Source of the DNA: Gemmatales bacterium
GTDB lineage: Bacteria > Planctomycetota > Planctomycetia > Gemmatales > HRBIN36
Assembly: GCA_025060195.1 (NCBI GenBank)
Contig: JANXCQ010000009.1
Span: 22,142 to 86,141, forward strand
Direction of reading: 5' to 3'
Length of the DNA stretch: 64,000 nucleotides
In this document: in pieces, positions 44,868-52,934 of the stretch
Numbering within the stretch: position 1 is the first letter of the stretch
How the letters are laid out: every line of letters begins with the position of its first letter
Translations under genes and position numbers: made by a program
The notes under the pieces: model-generated
The model's input: only the letters and a program-made list of their open reading frames with translations
Database searches by the model: none
What the model was told of the DNA's origin: nothing

Positions 44868-46322
44868 ATGTTGAACCTCGGGCCACTGGCTATGAACGAC
44901 ACAATGGTTGCGTGTGAGGCAGCGGAATACCGCGATGTCGCGGCGGAACTGGCTCGTCTTCGTGCTTGGGAAGAAGACCTGCAGCGCCGCGAGGAGATGC
45001 TGGCTCGACGTGAGCGGGAATTGACAGAGCGTGAAGAGCCAAGGCAGGGCACAACTCGTCCGGGCTTGGAGGAACTTGCTCATCTCGAACAACGAATTCG
45101 CAACGCTCGCCGCAGGCTTCTCAATCTCTCGGAAGAATACGAACGCCTTCGCGCCAAATTGGAACTCGCCCGGAAAGAATCAGAAACTGGTGCGAATAGC
45201 AATACCCCTCACGTGGCACTCCCAGTGACTAACGCCGAAGCTCCTCCGTCTTCCGCTGGACCCGCGGACGCGGAGCAGTGTAGTGCTCGGGCAAAATCGG
45301 ACGCTTCGATGTTACCTCTATGGTTCCGCCTTCACCCCGAGCCGGTGGAAACGTTGGCCCAAATAACCGAAGCCTTGTTAGACCGCGTCGGCGAACTTCA
45401 GGAATTGGCCAAAAAGTTAGCGGAGCTACGCAGCCAATGGTGGAAAGCATGGCAAAGCGCTGAGCATGGTTTGTCTGAGCATGCTCAGCGCCTCAGTCAG
45501 TGGCAGGACGAATTAGCACATCGTCAAGAGCAAATCGAACGAGGCGAGGCTGAGCTGAAAGCACGCCAGCAAGCCTTACGTTGCCAGGAACTGCGTCTCG
45601 AAGCGTCACAAGCACGTTGCGAAGCACGTCATCGCGCCTTGTTGCAGGCCTTTACTCAACTCAAGGCCCGTTGGCGCAGCGCGGCTCGGGCACTACGTCA
45701 ACGCGAACTCCGTTTGCAATGCCTCTTCGACGAATGGCGCACGCGGACACGGCAAGAACTTGAGCGTTGGCAGGACCTTCATCAGCAAGCCGCCCACTGG
45801 GTGATCCGCTCTACGCAGCTAGCCGAGCAGTTACAGCAACAGCTGGGGCCCATTGAATCGGCTCGCTATCAGCTCTGGCAAAAACAGCAGGCCTTAGAAA
45901 TGGCCGTACAGCTTTGGATTACACAAACTTCCGACACACCAGCGGCCGAGGCGCTCTTGCGCCAGTGTGAAGCCCGTCTTGCGAAGCGACTAGAAGACTG
46001 GCAGCAGCGACTGGAGGCCCGTGAGCGGCAACTGGCTCAGCGTTGGCAAGAGTTTCAAAAACTCGTTACACAAGTAATGCACCTGCAGCAACAACTGGAA
46101 TCCGCTCGCCGCCACTGGTGCGAGCGACACCTCGCCGAGCAATGGCAAGATTACTGCCAGTGGGCATCGCGCCTTCGCGATCAGGTGCTTCACGAAAACA
46201 TCCAGCACGACTATTTGACGCTACGTGAGCAAAATGCATCACTACTTGGCGACATTGAGCGTCTGGCCGCTTGCTTTCTCAACGAACTCCCATCCCCTAA
46301 CCTTCTGGCTCAAGCGGCATGA
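44868..46322 (+). CDS. Long coiled-coil protein of unknown function
   Basis: About 484 residues. Residues ~20-110 and ~200-460 are extended coiled coil, very rich in Gln, Glu, Arg and Leu with clear heptads (ELARLRAWEEDLQRREEML, WQDELAHRQEQIERGEAEL, RQQALRCQELRLEASQ, RQRELRLQC). A less charged Ser/Pro/Ala linker lies between. No signal peptide or membrane helix. It may be a scaffold or an SMC/KfrA-like filament protein, but no catalytic motif is present. The start is uncertain: the frame opens at 44793, with ATG codons at 44868 and 44892, neither well supported by a ribosome site. Follows the propeller gene on the same strand. Confidence 0.75.
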   Translation: MLNLGPLAMNDTMVACEAAEYRDVAAELARLRAWEEDLQRREEMLARRERELTEREEPRQGTTRPGLEELAHLEQRIRNARRRLLNLSEEYERLRAKLELARKESETGANSNTPHVALPVTNAEAPPSSAGPADAEQCSARAKSDASMLPLWFRLHPEPVETLAQITEALLDRVGELQELAKKLAELRSQWWKAWQSAEHGLSEHAQRLSQWQDELAHRQEQIERGEAELKARQQALRCQELRLEASQARCEARHRALLQAFTQLKARWRSAARALRQRELRLQCLFDEWRTRTRQELERWQDLHQQAAHWVIRSTQLAEQLQQQLGPIESARYQLWQKQQALEMAVQLWITQTSDTPAAEALLRQCEARLAKRLEDWQQRLEARERQLAQRWQEFQKLVTQVMHLQQQLESARRHWCERHLAEQWQDYCQWASRLRDQVLHENIQHDYLTLREQNASLLGDIERLAACFLNELPSPNLLAQAA

Positions 46323-46343
46323 GAAGCTGACGCTGCGGTGCTA

Positions 46344-47075
46344 TTAGACCGAATTCACGGGTACCCCTAACGGGGCGAAAAGTCGCCATGCGGTTGGTGG
46401 AGCCGCGCTAAACGTCAGCCGCTCCCGTCGCACGGGATGTTCCAGGCTCAGACGATACGCATGCAATGCAATGGCTCCGGGGAAGACGTAGCGTGAGCCG
46501 TATTTCTTGTCCCCATAAATCGGGTGTCCCAGATGAGCCAATTGTGCCCGAAGCTGGTGGGTACGTCCCGTGCGTGGCCGCAACTCCAGCCAGCTAAGCC
46601 CTCGGCCCATAGCCTTTCGCTCGAACTCCAACACGGCTAATCGGCTGCCTGGTTGTGGATCCGTAAAAACGCGGACTCGCCCAGAGTTTGGCTCTTTCTT
46701 AACCCAATCGCGTAACTCTCCGTGCCGCTGTGGGAAGATACCTTCCACAACGGCCCAATAGACTTTATCCACGCTGCCCACTCTGAATTGCTCTGTCAGT
46801 CGCCGCGCTGCCTTACTCGTCCGCGCAAGCACCAACACCCCCGAAACCGGCTTATCCAAGCGGTGAACGATTCCGACATAGACGCGTCCTGGTTTGCGGT
46901 ATTTTTCGCGAAGATATTGTTGCGCCCACCGATGAACGCTCTGCCAAGTTCTCGTGCCTGTCATCACCGCCAAGCCGGGCGGCTTAGCCACCACGAGCAA
47001 ATGATTATCTTCATATAACACTTGGCAATCTAACTTAGTCGCCATTCGACTCACTAGTGTTTGCGCGCTTAGCAT
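46344..47075 (-). CDS. RluA/RluD-family RNA pseudouridine synthase
   Basis: Isomerises uridine in rRNA or tRNA to pseudouridine. A 243-residue catalytic domain without the S4 RNA-binding domain: entry LYEDNHLLVVAKPPGLAV, catalytic HRLDKPVSGVLVLART (active-site Asp), and the RTGRTHQLRAQLAHLGHPIYGDKKYG signature. Target site unknown. Two starts are possible, ATG 47075 and ATG 47045 (MATKLDCQVLY); both overlap the upstream zincin gene, by 41 or 11 nt, which suggests coupling and favours the shorter form. Confidence 0.92.
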   Translation of the reverse strand: MLSAQTLVSRMATKLDCQVLYEDNHLLVVAKPPGLAVMTGTRTWQSVHRWAQQYLREKYRKPGRVYVGIVHRLDKPVSGVLVLARTSKAARRLTEQFRVGSVDKVYWAVVEGIFPQRHGELRDWVKKEPNSGRVRVFTDPQPGSRLAVLEFERKAMGRGLSWLELRPRTGRTHQLRAQLAHLGHPIYGDKKYGSRYVFPGAIALHAYRLSLEHPVRRERLTFSAAPPTAWRLFAPLGVPVNSV

Positions 47076-47550
47076 GGACGTCAGCGCTTGGGGCCATCTT
47101 CTCGCCCTTTCCCCAGCCTAGCCAGTCATCCTCAAACGGATCGGGATGCTCATCGAAGCTCTCGAGATCACGGTCCGTCCAACCGAAATGGTGCGCTAAC
47201 TCGTGAATCACCGTTTTGCGTATCTCAATACATAACTGACGACGGTCGGGGAAGTCGCGCTCTAAGGGTTGCTTATAAATGACAATGCGGTGTGGCATCG
47301 TATGAAAATCGAGGGCATCGCTCCACGCACCTGGGAACATCGGCTCGAACAGGCCATAAATCGTCTCGCCTCTGGCTATCTCCTGCTCTGTCAAGCCCAC
47401 CGCACGCAGCACTTCCTCGTTCGGAGCTTCTTCAACATCTACGATGACATTGTCTAAATAACGGCGAATCCTCTCAGGCAGCGATAGGACTACTTTTTTG
47501 ACTATGCGGCCGAATTCATCGAGGCTCATAGAGGCTTTTTGCTTAGCCAT
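47035..47550 (-). CDS. Zincin-type metallopeptidase-like protein (HExxHH)
   Basis: A 171-residue protein whose central motif VIHELAHHFG (HExxH, His ligands ~113-117) marks a minimal zinc metalloprotease. The preceding IVIYKQPLERDF and following WTDRDLESFDEHPDP match the small bacterial zincin-like family found in many genomes with unknown substrates. No signal peptide, so it acts in the cytoplasm. The acidic C-terminal tail (DEHPDPFEDDWLGWG) is typical. The last 41 nt overlap the pseudouridine-synthase frame. Confidence 0.82.
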   Translation of the reverse strand: MAKQKASMSLDEFGRIVKKVVLSLPERIRRYLDNVIVDVEEAPNEEVLRAVGLTEQEIARGETIYGLFEPMFPGAWSDALDFHTMPHRIVIYKQPLERDFPDRRQLCIEIRKTVIHELAHHFGWTDRDLESFDEHPDPFEDDWLGWGKGEKMAPSADVHAKRANTSESNGD

Positions 47551-47629
47551 ACCTGCTAGGCTCCGTAGCTGCGCTCCGTATTATCATAGTTAGCGCAAGC
47601 TACTATTCACCTTTGGGGGAGTCGCTTTC

Positions 47630-48190
47630 GTGCAAAACAGTTGGAGTCGGGCAGAGCGTGTGAGGAGATATTCGAGTAAAGACGCTGTGCCCGTGAGACT
47701 ATTCCGTTATTTTCTGCCTAACCGCTTTGGTTTACTCCAACTGAGCTGGACAGGACGTGGCTTACGGTCTGTAGCCTGGTGCACGTCTGAGCGCACGCGC
47801 TCGGTTACAGTCCTGCCTTGGCCCAGTTGGTTAGACAGGACCATCGCCTTGTTACGCCGCTACTTTAGTGGCCAACCGACACAGTTTCACGGCGTGCGTC
47901 TCGATTGGACAGCGGTGAGTCCTTTCCGACGCCAGGTTTTGCAAGCCTGTCGACGTGTTCCGTATGGTATGACGGTTTCTTACAGTGACTTAGCACGACG
48001 CATCGGGCGTCCAAGAGCAGTTCGAGCTGTCGGGCAGGCATTGAAGGCCAATCCTTGGGCTATTATTGTTCCCTGTCACCGCGTGACTCGCCAGGACGGC
48101 AACCTGGGGGGCTACTCCGCGCCTGGGGATGTCAACTTGAAACGTGCCCTACTTGCTCTAGAACGCTCAACGATACAGCGACCTCCTTAA
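47630..48190 (+). CDS. ogt: Methylated-DNA--protein-cysteine methyltransferase
   Basis: Removes methyl groups from O6-methylguanine in DNA by transfer to its own cysteine, a suicide repair reaction. The 186 residues end in the DNA-binding domain: YGMTVSYSDLARRIGRPRAVRAVGQALKANP, the acceptor motif IVPCHRV, and DGNLGGYSAPGDVNLKRALLALE. The N-terminal half (~80 residues) is the usual poorly conserved RNase H-like domain. The GTG start at 47630 follows GGGGGAG. No Ada-type regulator domain. Confidence 0.93.
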   Translation: MQNSWSRAERVRRYSSKDAVPVRLFRYFLPNRFGLLQLSWTGRGLRSVAWCTSERTRSVTVLPWPSWLDRTIALLRRYFSGQPTQFHGVRLDWTAVSPFRRQVLQACRRVPYGMTVSYSDLARRIGRPRAVRAVGQALKANPWAIIVPCHRVTRQDGNLGGYSAPGDVNLKRALLALERSTIQRPP

Positions 48191-48247
48191 AAACTAGGAT
48201 TCTGTGGCCATCCCCCTTAGTCTGCTTTCTGGGATAGAGAGAACCTA

Positions 48248-49042
48248 ATGGCTGACATTTTGCAACACATCGTCGCGCACAAATATAAGGAAGTCGCGAA
48301 CCGCCGCGCGATCGTCCCTTGGTCTCATTTAGTCCGCCAAGCCGAGCTAATGCCCCCCGCTCGAGGATTTCGGCGCGCATTAGCTGAACCACCCGGCATA
48401 CAAATTATCGCCGAAATCAAGCGCGCTTCTCCGTCCGCAGGGGCGATTCGGCCTCACGCCGATGCGGTCGCCCAGGCACGACTTTACGCCCAAGGCGGAG
48501 CTGCCTGTCTTAGCGTTTTGACAGACGAGCAATATTTCCACGGTTCTCTTAGCGACTTACAGGCTGTCCACCATGCCGTGCAGTTGCCAGTGCTTAGGAA
48601 GGACTTCGTTATTGATGTTTACCAGGTCGTCGAAGCACGTGCTGCAGGTGCCGACGCAGTCCTTCTCATCGCCGAAATTTTAGATGACCATCAGCTAAAA
48701 ACCTTATTTGAACAGACCGCTCGATGGGGTCTAGACGCTTTAGTGGAGTTTTACTTACCCGAAAATCTGCCCCGAGTTTTGGATTTAGGTGCTGACTTAG
48801 TAGGTATTAATAACCGCAATCTGCGTACATTTGAGACCTGTATCGAACATACTCTAGAGCTAGCCCCATCTCTTCCACCTCATGTTTGCTTGGTGAGTGA
48901 GAGTGGCATCCGTTGTCGCGACGACGTGCTTAAGCTTGAGCAAGCGGGAGTCAAGGCGGTGTTGATTGGAGAAACCCTAATGCGCTCAGAAGATCCTATA
49001 ACAACCTTGCGCGAACTCCGAGGCATGAGCCCAAGTCGCTAA
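48248..49042 (+). CDS. trpC: Indole-3-glycerol phosphate synthase
   Basis: Closes the indole ring in tryptophan synthesis. The 264-residue TIM barrel carries all key phrases: IIAEIKRASPSAG (catalytic Lys and Glu), LSVLTDEQYFHGSLSDL, PVLRKDFVIDVYQVVEARAAGADAVLLIA, LVGINNRNLRTFE and CLVSESGI. The length is normal for the monofunctional enzyme. It stands apart from other trp genes. Reading direction follows ogt with a 57-bp gap, so the two may share a transcript. Stops 1 nt short of the DNA-methyltransferase stop on the other strand. Confidence 0.95.
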   Translation: MADILQHIVAHKYKEVANRRAIVPWSHLVRQAELMPPARGFRRALAEPPGIQIIAEIKRASPSAGAIRPHADAVAQARLYAQGGAACLSVLTDEQYFHGSLSDLQAVHHAVQLPVLRKDFVIDVYQVVEARAAGADAVLLIAEILDDHQLKTLFEQTARWGLDALVEFYLPENLPRVLDLGADLVGINNRNLRTFETCIEHTLELAPSLPPHVCLVSESGIRCRDDVLKLEQAGVKAVLIGETLMRSEDPITTLRELRGMSPSR

Positions 49043-49043
49043 A

Positions 49044-49901
49044 CTAAATCACACTGGTAACGTTAGGAAGAGCAAGACAGCCCAGGCGTTGCTGCATAAT
49101 TGAAATAGCGGCAGAGTGATTATCCACTAATATCCAGCGACGGCCCAAACGCTGCGCCACTGCACCTGTGGTACCGCTGCCGGCGAAGTAATCTACCACT
49201 AAATCGCCGGGTCGGCTCGCCGCACGAATAATGCGCTCCAGGAGCTTCTCTGGCTTCTGCGTAGGGTAGCCTGTGCGTTCCTTACTGTTGGTAGGCACGA
49301 TAGTAATCCACCAAACATCCGTGGGCAACTTTCCCCGCGCTGCTTTTTCCGGGCCTACTAATTCCGGCGCCATGTAAGGGATGCGTTCCACTTCATCGAG
49401 GTTAAACGTCCATACTTCAGATTTCGTGTACCATAGGATGTTATCGTGTTTCCAGGGAAAACGGTCGCGAGGGCGGCCACCATAATCATAGGCCCAGATA
49501 ATTTCATTGATGAAGTGATCTGCACCAAAAATGTCATCCAGGATCAGCCGAGCATAGTGTACTATGCGCGGATCTACGTGAAGAAAGAAACTTCCCGTCG
49601 GCTTGAGAATACGCCAACCTTCCTGAATCCGCTGATATAGGAATTCCAAGTAAGCGTCGAACGGCATGTTGTCGGCATAACTTATGTCTGACATGATCTC
49701 ATAGTTATAAGTTTTGCCTCCAAAGCCACGACGTTGCTGCCGTCCGAATCCTAACTTAATGGACTGCAAACGTCGGCGTTGACCGGTATTGAAGGGTGGG
49801 TCAATGTAAATGAGATCTACAAAAGCATCAGGCCAGCAGCGTAAAATCTCCAAGCAGTCTCCTTGATAAATGGCATTCCACTGAGGCAATGGTTGCCGCA
49901 T
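49044..49901 (-). CDS. DNA N6-adenine/N4-cytosine methyltransferase
   Basis: A 285-residue SAM-dependent DNA methyltransferase of the N6_N4 family. The catalytic motif IV is DLIYIDPPFN (DPPF), placed before motif I VVDYFAGSGTTGAVA, the beta-class order. GYPTQKPEKLLERII lies just before motif I, as usual. No restriction endonuclease, specificity subunit or helicase is next to it, so it seems an orphan, perhaps for regulation or protection. It is the last gene of a minus-strand run cyclophilin - WD40 - methyltransferase with gaps of 7 and 21 nt, likely an operon. Target sequence unknown. Confidence 0.9.
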   Translation of the reverse strand: MRQPLPQWNAIYQGDCLEILRCWPDAFVDLIYIDPPFNTGQRRRLQSIKLGFGRQQRRGFGGKTYNYEIMSDISYADNMPFDAYLEFLYQRIQEGWRILKPTGSFFLHVDPRIVHYARLILDDIFGADHFINEIIWAYDYGGRPRDRFPWKHDNILWYTKSEVWTFNLDEVERIPYMAPELVGPEKAARGKLPTDVWWITIVPTNSKERTGYPTQKPEKLLERIIRAASRPGDLVVDYFAGSGTTGAVAQRLGRRWILVDNHSAAISIMQQRLGCLALPNVTSVI

Positions 49902-49922
49902 GTTAGACTAGAATGCTATGGT

Positions 49923-50969
49923 CTATTTAGGCGGAGCCCGCAAATCCCAAATACGTAGCGTTCCATCCATACTCGCAGATACTAAGCGTGTACCTCGCTC
50001 AACCAAGGCTAATGCCATTACCCAGGACTGATGTCCGTCTAAGACACGAAGTAACTGGCCGTTGACAACGTTCCATAAACGAATCGTTCGATCGCGGCTG
50101 GCGGTGACTAATATTTGCCCTGCGGGATGAAACACTAGGCTGGTTACCTGCGAACTATGGCCCGTTAAGATGTGGAGCAGTCCACCACTGGTTACATCCC
50201 AAAGACGAATATTTCCATCAAGGGATCCCCCTGCTAACAGTTTGCCATCAGGACTAAAGGCTAAGCATACAACAATGGGCGGTGTTACCACTGCATCGGA
50301 AGGAGGACTTTTTTGAGCTGGATAGAGGGGAAATTCCCGCAATTTTTGTCCATTTTCCAAGTGCCACAGACATATAGTCCCGTCATAACCAGCACTGGCC
50401 AACTGCTTAGCACGTTCATCCAAGGCCAACGCACTAATCCAATCACGGTGAGCTGCCCACTTAGCTCTCGGCTTCAGCGAAGTCCAGTCCCAAACAACCA
50501 CCTGGCCATCCTCGCCGCCACTCGCAATCCAGGGGGAACCGCAATTACTGAGAGCACGAATTGGGCTCGGATGCCCCTCCGAGCTGCCAAGAATTTTTCC
50601 CTCACTAAGTCTTACGATATATAGTTTCCCGTCTATGGCACCTAGAATAACTTGATAATCAGGACATGGCTTGGCAGCAGTAAGTTGAGACGGGATATCT
50701 AAGTACCAGGCAGGATTAGTTTCGCTCACGTGGACACCATATAACTGAGCAGCTGTCCATTGTTGCAAGCTCCCTCGCTCTGTAAGCGTGAGGACGATGC
50801 CGCGTTCAGGAAATGCCTGGACTCCTAAAGTGGGTTGCCCTAAGTTACCCAGCGTTAGGACCAGACGGGCCTGGTCCGGTTGGATTACCGGCCAGTTCTC
50901 CTGCTGAGCCATCGCGAAACAAAACGTAGCTGGGCCAATAATCATTACCCAGCGCAAGCGTAGCAGCAT
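49923..50969 (-). CDS. Exported WD40-repeat protein
   Basis: A 348-residue beta-propeller. A signal peptide or anchor (residues ~1-20, RWVMIIGPATFCFAMAQ) precedes a 7-bladed WD40 propeller; clear blades end in GQVVVWDWTS, GTICLWHLENG, GNIRLWDVTSG, RTIRLWNVVNG and GTLRIWDLRA, each preceded by GH-type turns (LTGHSSQVTSL, LDGHQSWVMAL). Such propellers serve as protein-binding platforms. Probable second gene of the cyclophilin operon. Alternative starts (Met9) would weaken the signal peptide. Confidence 0.85.
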   Translation of the reverse strand: MLLRLRWVMIIGPATFCFAMAQQENWPVIQPDQARLVLTLGNLGQPTLGVQAFPERGIVLTLTERGSLQQWTAAQLYGVHVSETNPAWYLDIPSQLTAAKPCPDYQVILGAIDGKLYIVRLSEGKILGSSEGHPSPIRALSNCGSPWIASGGEDGQVVVWDWTSLKPRAKWAAHRDWISALALDERAKQLASAGYDGTICLWHLENGQKLREFPLYPAQKSPPSDAVVTPPIVVCLAFSPDGKLLAGGSLDGNIRLWDVTSGGLLHILTGHSSQVTSLVFHPAGQILVTASRDRTIRLWNVVNGQLLRVLDGHQSWVMALALVERGTRLVSASMDGTLRIWDLRAPPK

Positions 50970-50976
50970 AGTATCT

Positions 50977-51579
50977 TTATTTCTCTCGACGAATGGACTT
51001 TATTAGGACATCTTCCACAGGCACGTCATCATGGCCTGCTCGGCGGGTGGTCTTGACTAAGCTGATTTTATCAACCACCTCCATACCTTCGATTACCCGA
51101 CCAAATACGCAATAACCGATGCCGTCTTTAGCTTGCTCGCGATCTAAAAACGTGTTGTCACGGACGTTGATGAAAAATTGGGAAGTCGCGCTGTCCGGGT
51201 CGGGCGTGCGGGCCATGGCAATAGTCCCCCGACGGTTGGACAGACCGTTGGCCGATTCGTTCTTGATTGGCGGCCGAGTTTTTCTTGGCTTCATTCCTGG
51301 TTCGAAGCCACCACCTTGAATCATGAAGTCCTTTATGACCCGATGGAAAACCAAGCCGTCGTAAAAGCCTTCGTCCACATATTGCAAGAAATTTTTTACA
51401 GTGATCGGGGCCTTGTCCATATACAATTCCACGCGAATTGTTCCGAGGGACGTTTCGATAACGACGACGGGATTTGTCCCTGATGGTTGGCTGTTCGGAT
51501 CGCTAGGAACAAACCATAGCCAGGCCAATAAACTCGCCAATACGACCACTGCGATTGCTAAGCCAAGCAATAATCGCAT
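50977..51579 (-). CDS. Membrane-anchored cyclophilin-type peptidyl-prolyl isomerase
   Basis: Catalyses cis-trans isomerisation of proline peptide bonds, here outside the cytoplasm. The N-terminal helix ([21 protein letters not shown]) anchors or exports it. The 160-residue catalytic domain has the cyclophilin landmarks [46 protein letters not shown] and [18 protein letters not shown]. The catalytic Arg (in FHRV) is present; the tryptophan bound by cyclosporin is not obvious, as in many bacterial forms. The ATG follows CGGAG with 8 nt spacing. First gene of the probable operon with WD40 and methyltransferase genes, divergent from cas6. Confidence 0.9.
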   Translation of the reverse strand: MRLLLGLAIAVVVLASLLAWLWFVPSDPNSQPSGTNPVVVIETSLGTIRVELYMDKAPITVKNFLQYVDEGFYDGLVFHRVIKDFMIQGGGFEPGMKPRKTRPPIKNESANGLSNRRGTIAMARTPDPDSATSQFFINVRDNTFLDREQAKDGIGYCVFGRVIEGMEVVDKISLVKTTRRAGHDDVPVEDVLIKSIRREK

Positions 51580-51773
51580 CGCACATCTCCGGTGGGCTCA
51601 GGCAAAGTTGGCCAGGTTGTCGATGATTGCAGGGACGTAGTAAATCCAGGGAGATACGTGGCCCTCGGGCAAATCGTTGAAATAAGGTTTTGTCACTACC
51701 TCTGGAGGTCTTACGTTAATGACTTGAAGAGCGACTTTCTAGAGGTTAAGGTGGAACGTCGGAGTTAATTAGC

Positions 51774-52934
51774 ATGAGCCTGGAACAACGAGAACCAAGA
51801 GGAGACGGCAGCGCGAGGTCGTGGCGTCATCCCCTGAACCGCTTCAGCTTTGGGCGTTATCGGTTTCTCTTTGAGGTTACAAAACAGTTGCATCTGCCTG
51901 AGTTCGCCGCAGCCACGCTTCGGGGCGGTTTGGGATATGCATTGAAGAAAAACGTCTGCATCTGGCCGCCCGGTGATTGTGGGCGTTGCCGCTATGTCAG
52001 GAACTGTGGCTATGGCTGCCTGTTTGAAAGCAGGCCCGTCCCAGGCGCGACGAAACTCCGCAACTTTGAACAGCTGCCCCGTCCCTATTTGCTAACTTTC
52101 CCTAACGGGCACCAACGGCGCAACTCTTGGTTGCCCCCCGAAACCGAAGAGGAAATCGCCGACGAGAACGCCAGTCTCGGCCGAACGTTCCGCGAAGGCG
52201 ATTGGTTCGAATGCGAAGTGATCCTCATCGGTCGGGCCGCGTTATGGTTTCCGCTACTGCCCTTGGCCTTCACACGTCTAGGCCGACGCGGTCTGGGCCC
52301 GGAGCGCGGTAAGTTTCGTGTAGCCGAAGTCCGGGCCGTGTGCCTATCGGGTGAAAATCGCGGTCGCAAATACCCTCTAGTATATCATTGGCGTTATGGC
52401 TTGTGCGGCAATGACTTGTTTATTACCACCGGTCAAGAGATCTTGAATCAGTGGGAAGAGGCCCCCAGGCGCGTTACCATCCATTTTGAAACTCCCACGC
52501 GCTTGGAGCATGGCGAGGAGGTGTGCGAGGAGATTACTTTCACTGATCTGATTCGCGGGTTACTGCGGCGCTTATCGAGCTTATGCTATTTTCATTGCGG
52601 CTTCGAATTGCAGTTAGATTATCGCCGCTTAGTGGAGGAATCGCGATTGGTGGAAATGACGGCCAAGGAATTCTCCTGGCAGGACCAGGCACGATTCTCG
52701 ACCAGGCAAAGTCAGCGGATCCTGCTTGGCGGTGTCGTCGGCCATGCTACTTATGAAGCTCCCTGCCGTGAAATGATGGCCACGTTCTTCCCGCTGCTTG
52801 CTATCGGCCAATACGTCCACGTGGGCAAAGGGACAGTGATGGGCTTAGGTAAGTTTTCCGTTCGGAACGCGGACTGGTACGCAGGATTGCATGGACACCA
52901 GGCGAAGGAAACCAAGGATGAAGGAGATAATTGA
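51774..52934 (+). CDS. cas6: CRISPR RNA-processing endoribonuclease Cas6
   Basis: Cas6 cuts precursor CRISPR RNA within the repeats. The 386-residue protein shows a RAMP/ferredoxin-like N-terminal start with the LRGGLGYALKKNVCI entry, a zinc-ribbon-like CGRCRYVRNCGYGC insertion (~residues 66-80), LPLAFTRLGRRGLGPERGKF, and the closing glycine-rich loop HVGKGTVMGLGKFSV. These match the Cas6 family as seen in type I/III systems. It is translationally coupled to the CARF gene (TGATG overlap). No CRISPR array, cas1/cas2, cas10 or other effector gene is in the window. Catalytic His not assigned. Confidence 0.85.
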   Translation: MSLEQREPRGDGSARSWRHPLNRFSFGRYRFLFEVTKQLHLPEFAAATLRGGLGYALKKNVCIWPPGDCGRCRYVRNCGYGCLFESRPVPGATKLRNFEQLPRPYLLTFPNGHQRRNSWLPPETEEEIADENASLGRTFREGDWFECEVILIGRAALWFPLLPLAFTRLGRRGLGPERGKFRVAEVRAVCLSGENRGRKYPLVYHWRYGLCGNDLFITTGQEILNQWEEAPRRVTIHFETPTRLEHGEEVCEEITFTDLIRGLLRRLSSLCYFHCGFELQLDYRRLVEESRLVEMTAKEFSWQDQARFSTRQSQRILLGGVVGHATYEAPCREMMATFFPLLAIGQYVHVGKGTVMGLGKFSVRNADWYAGLHGHQAKETKDEGDN

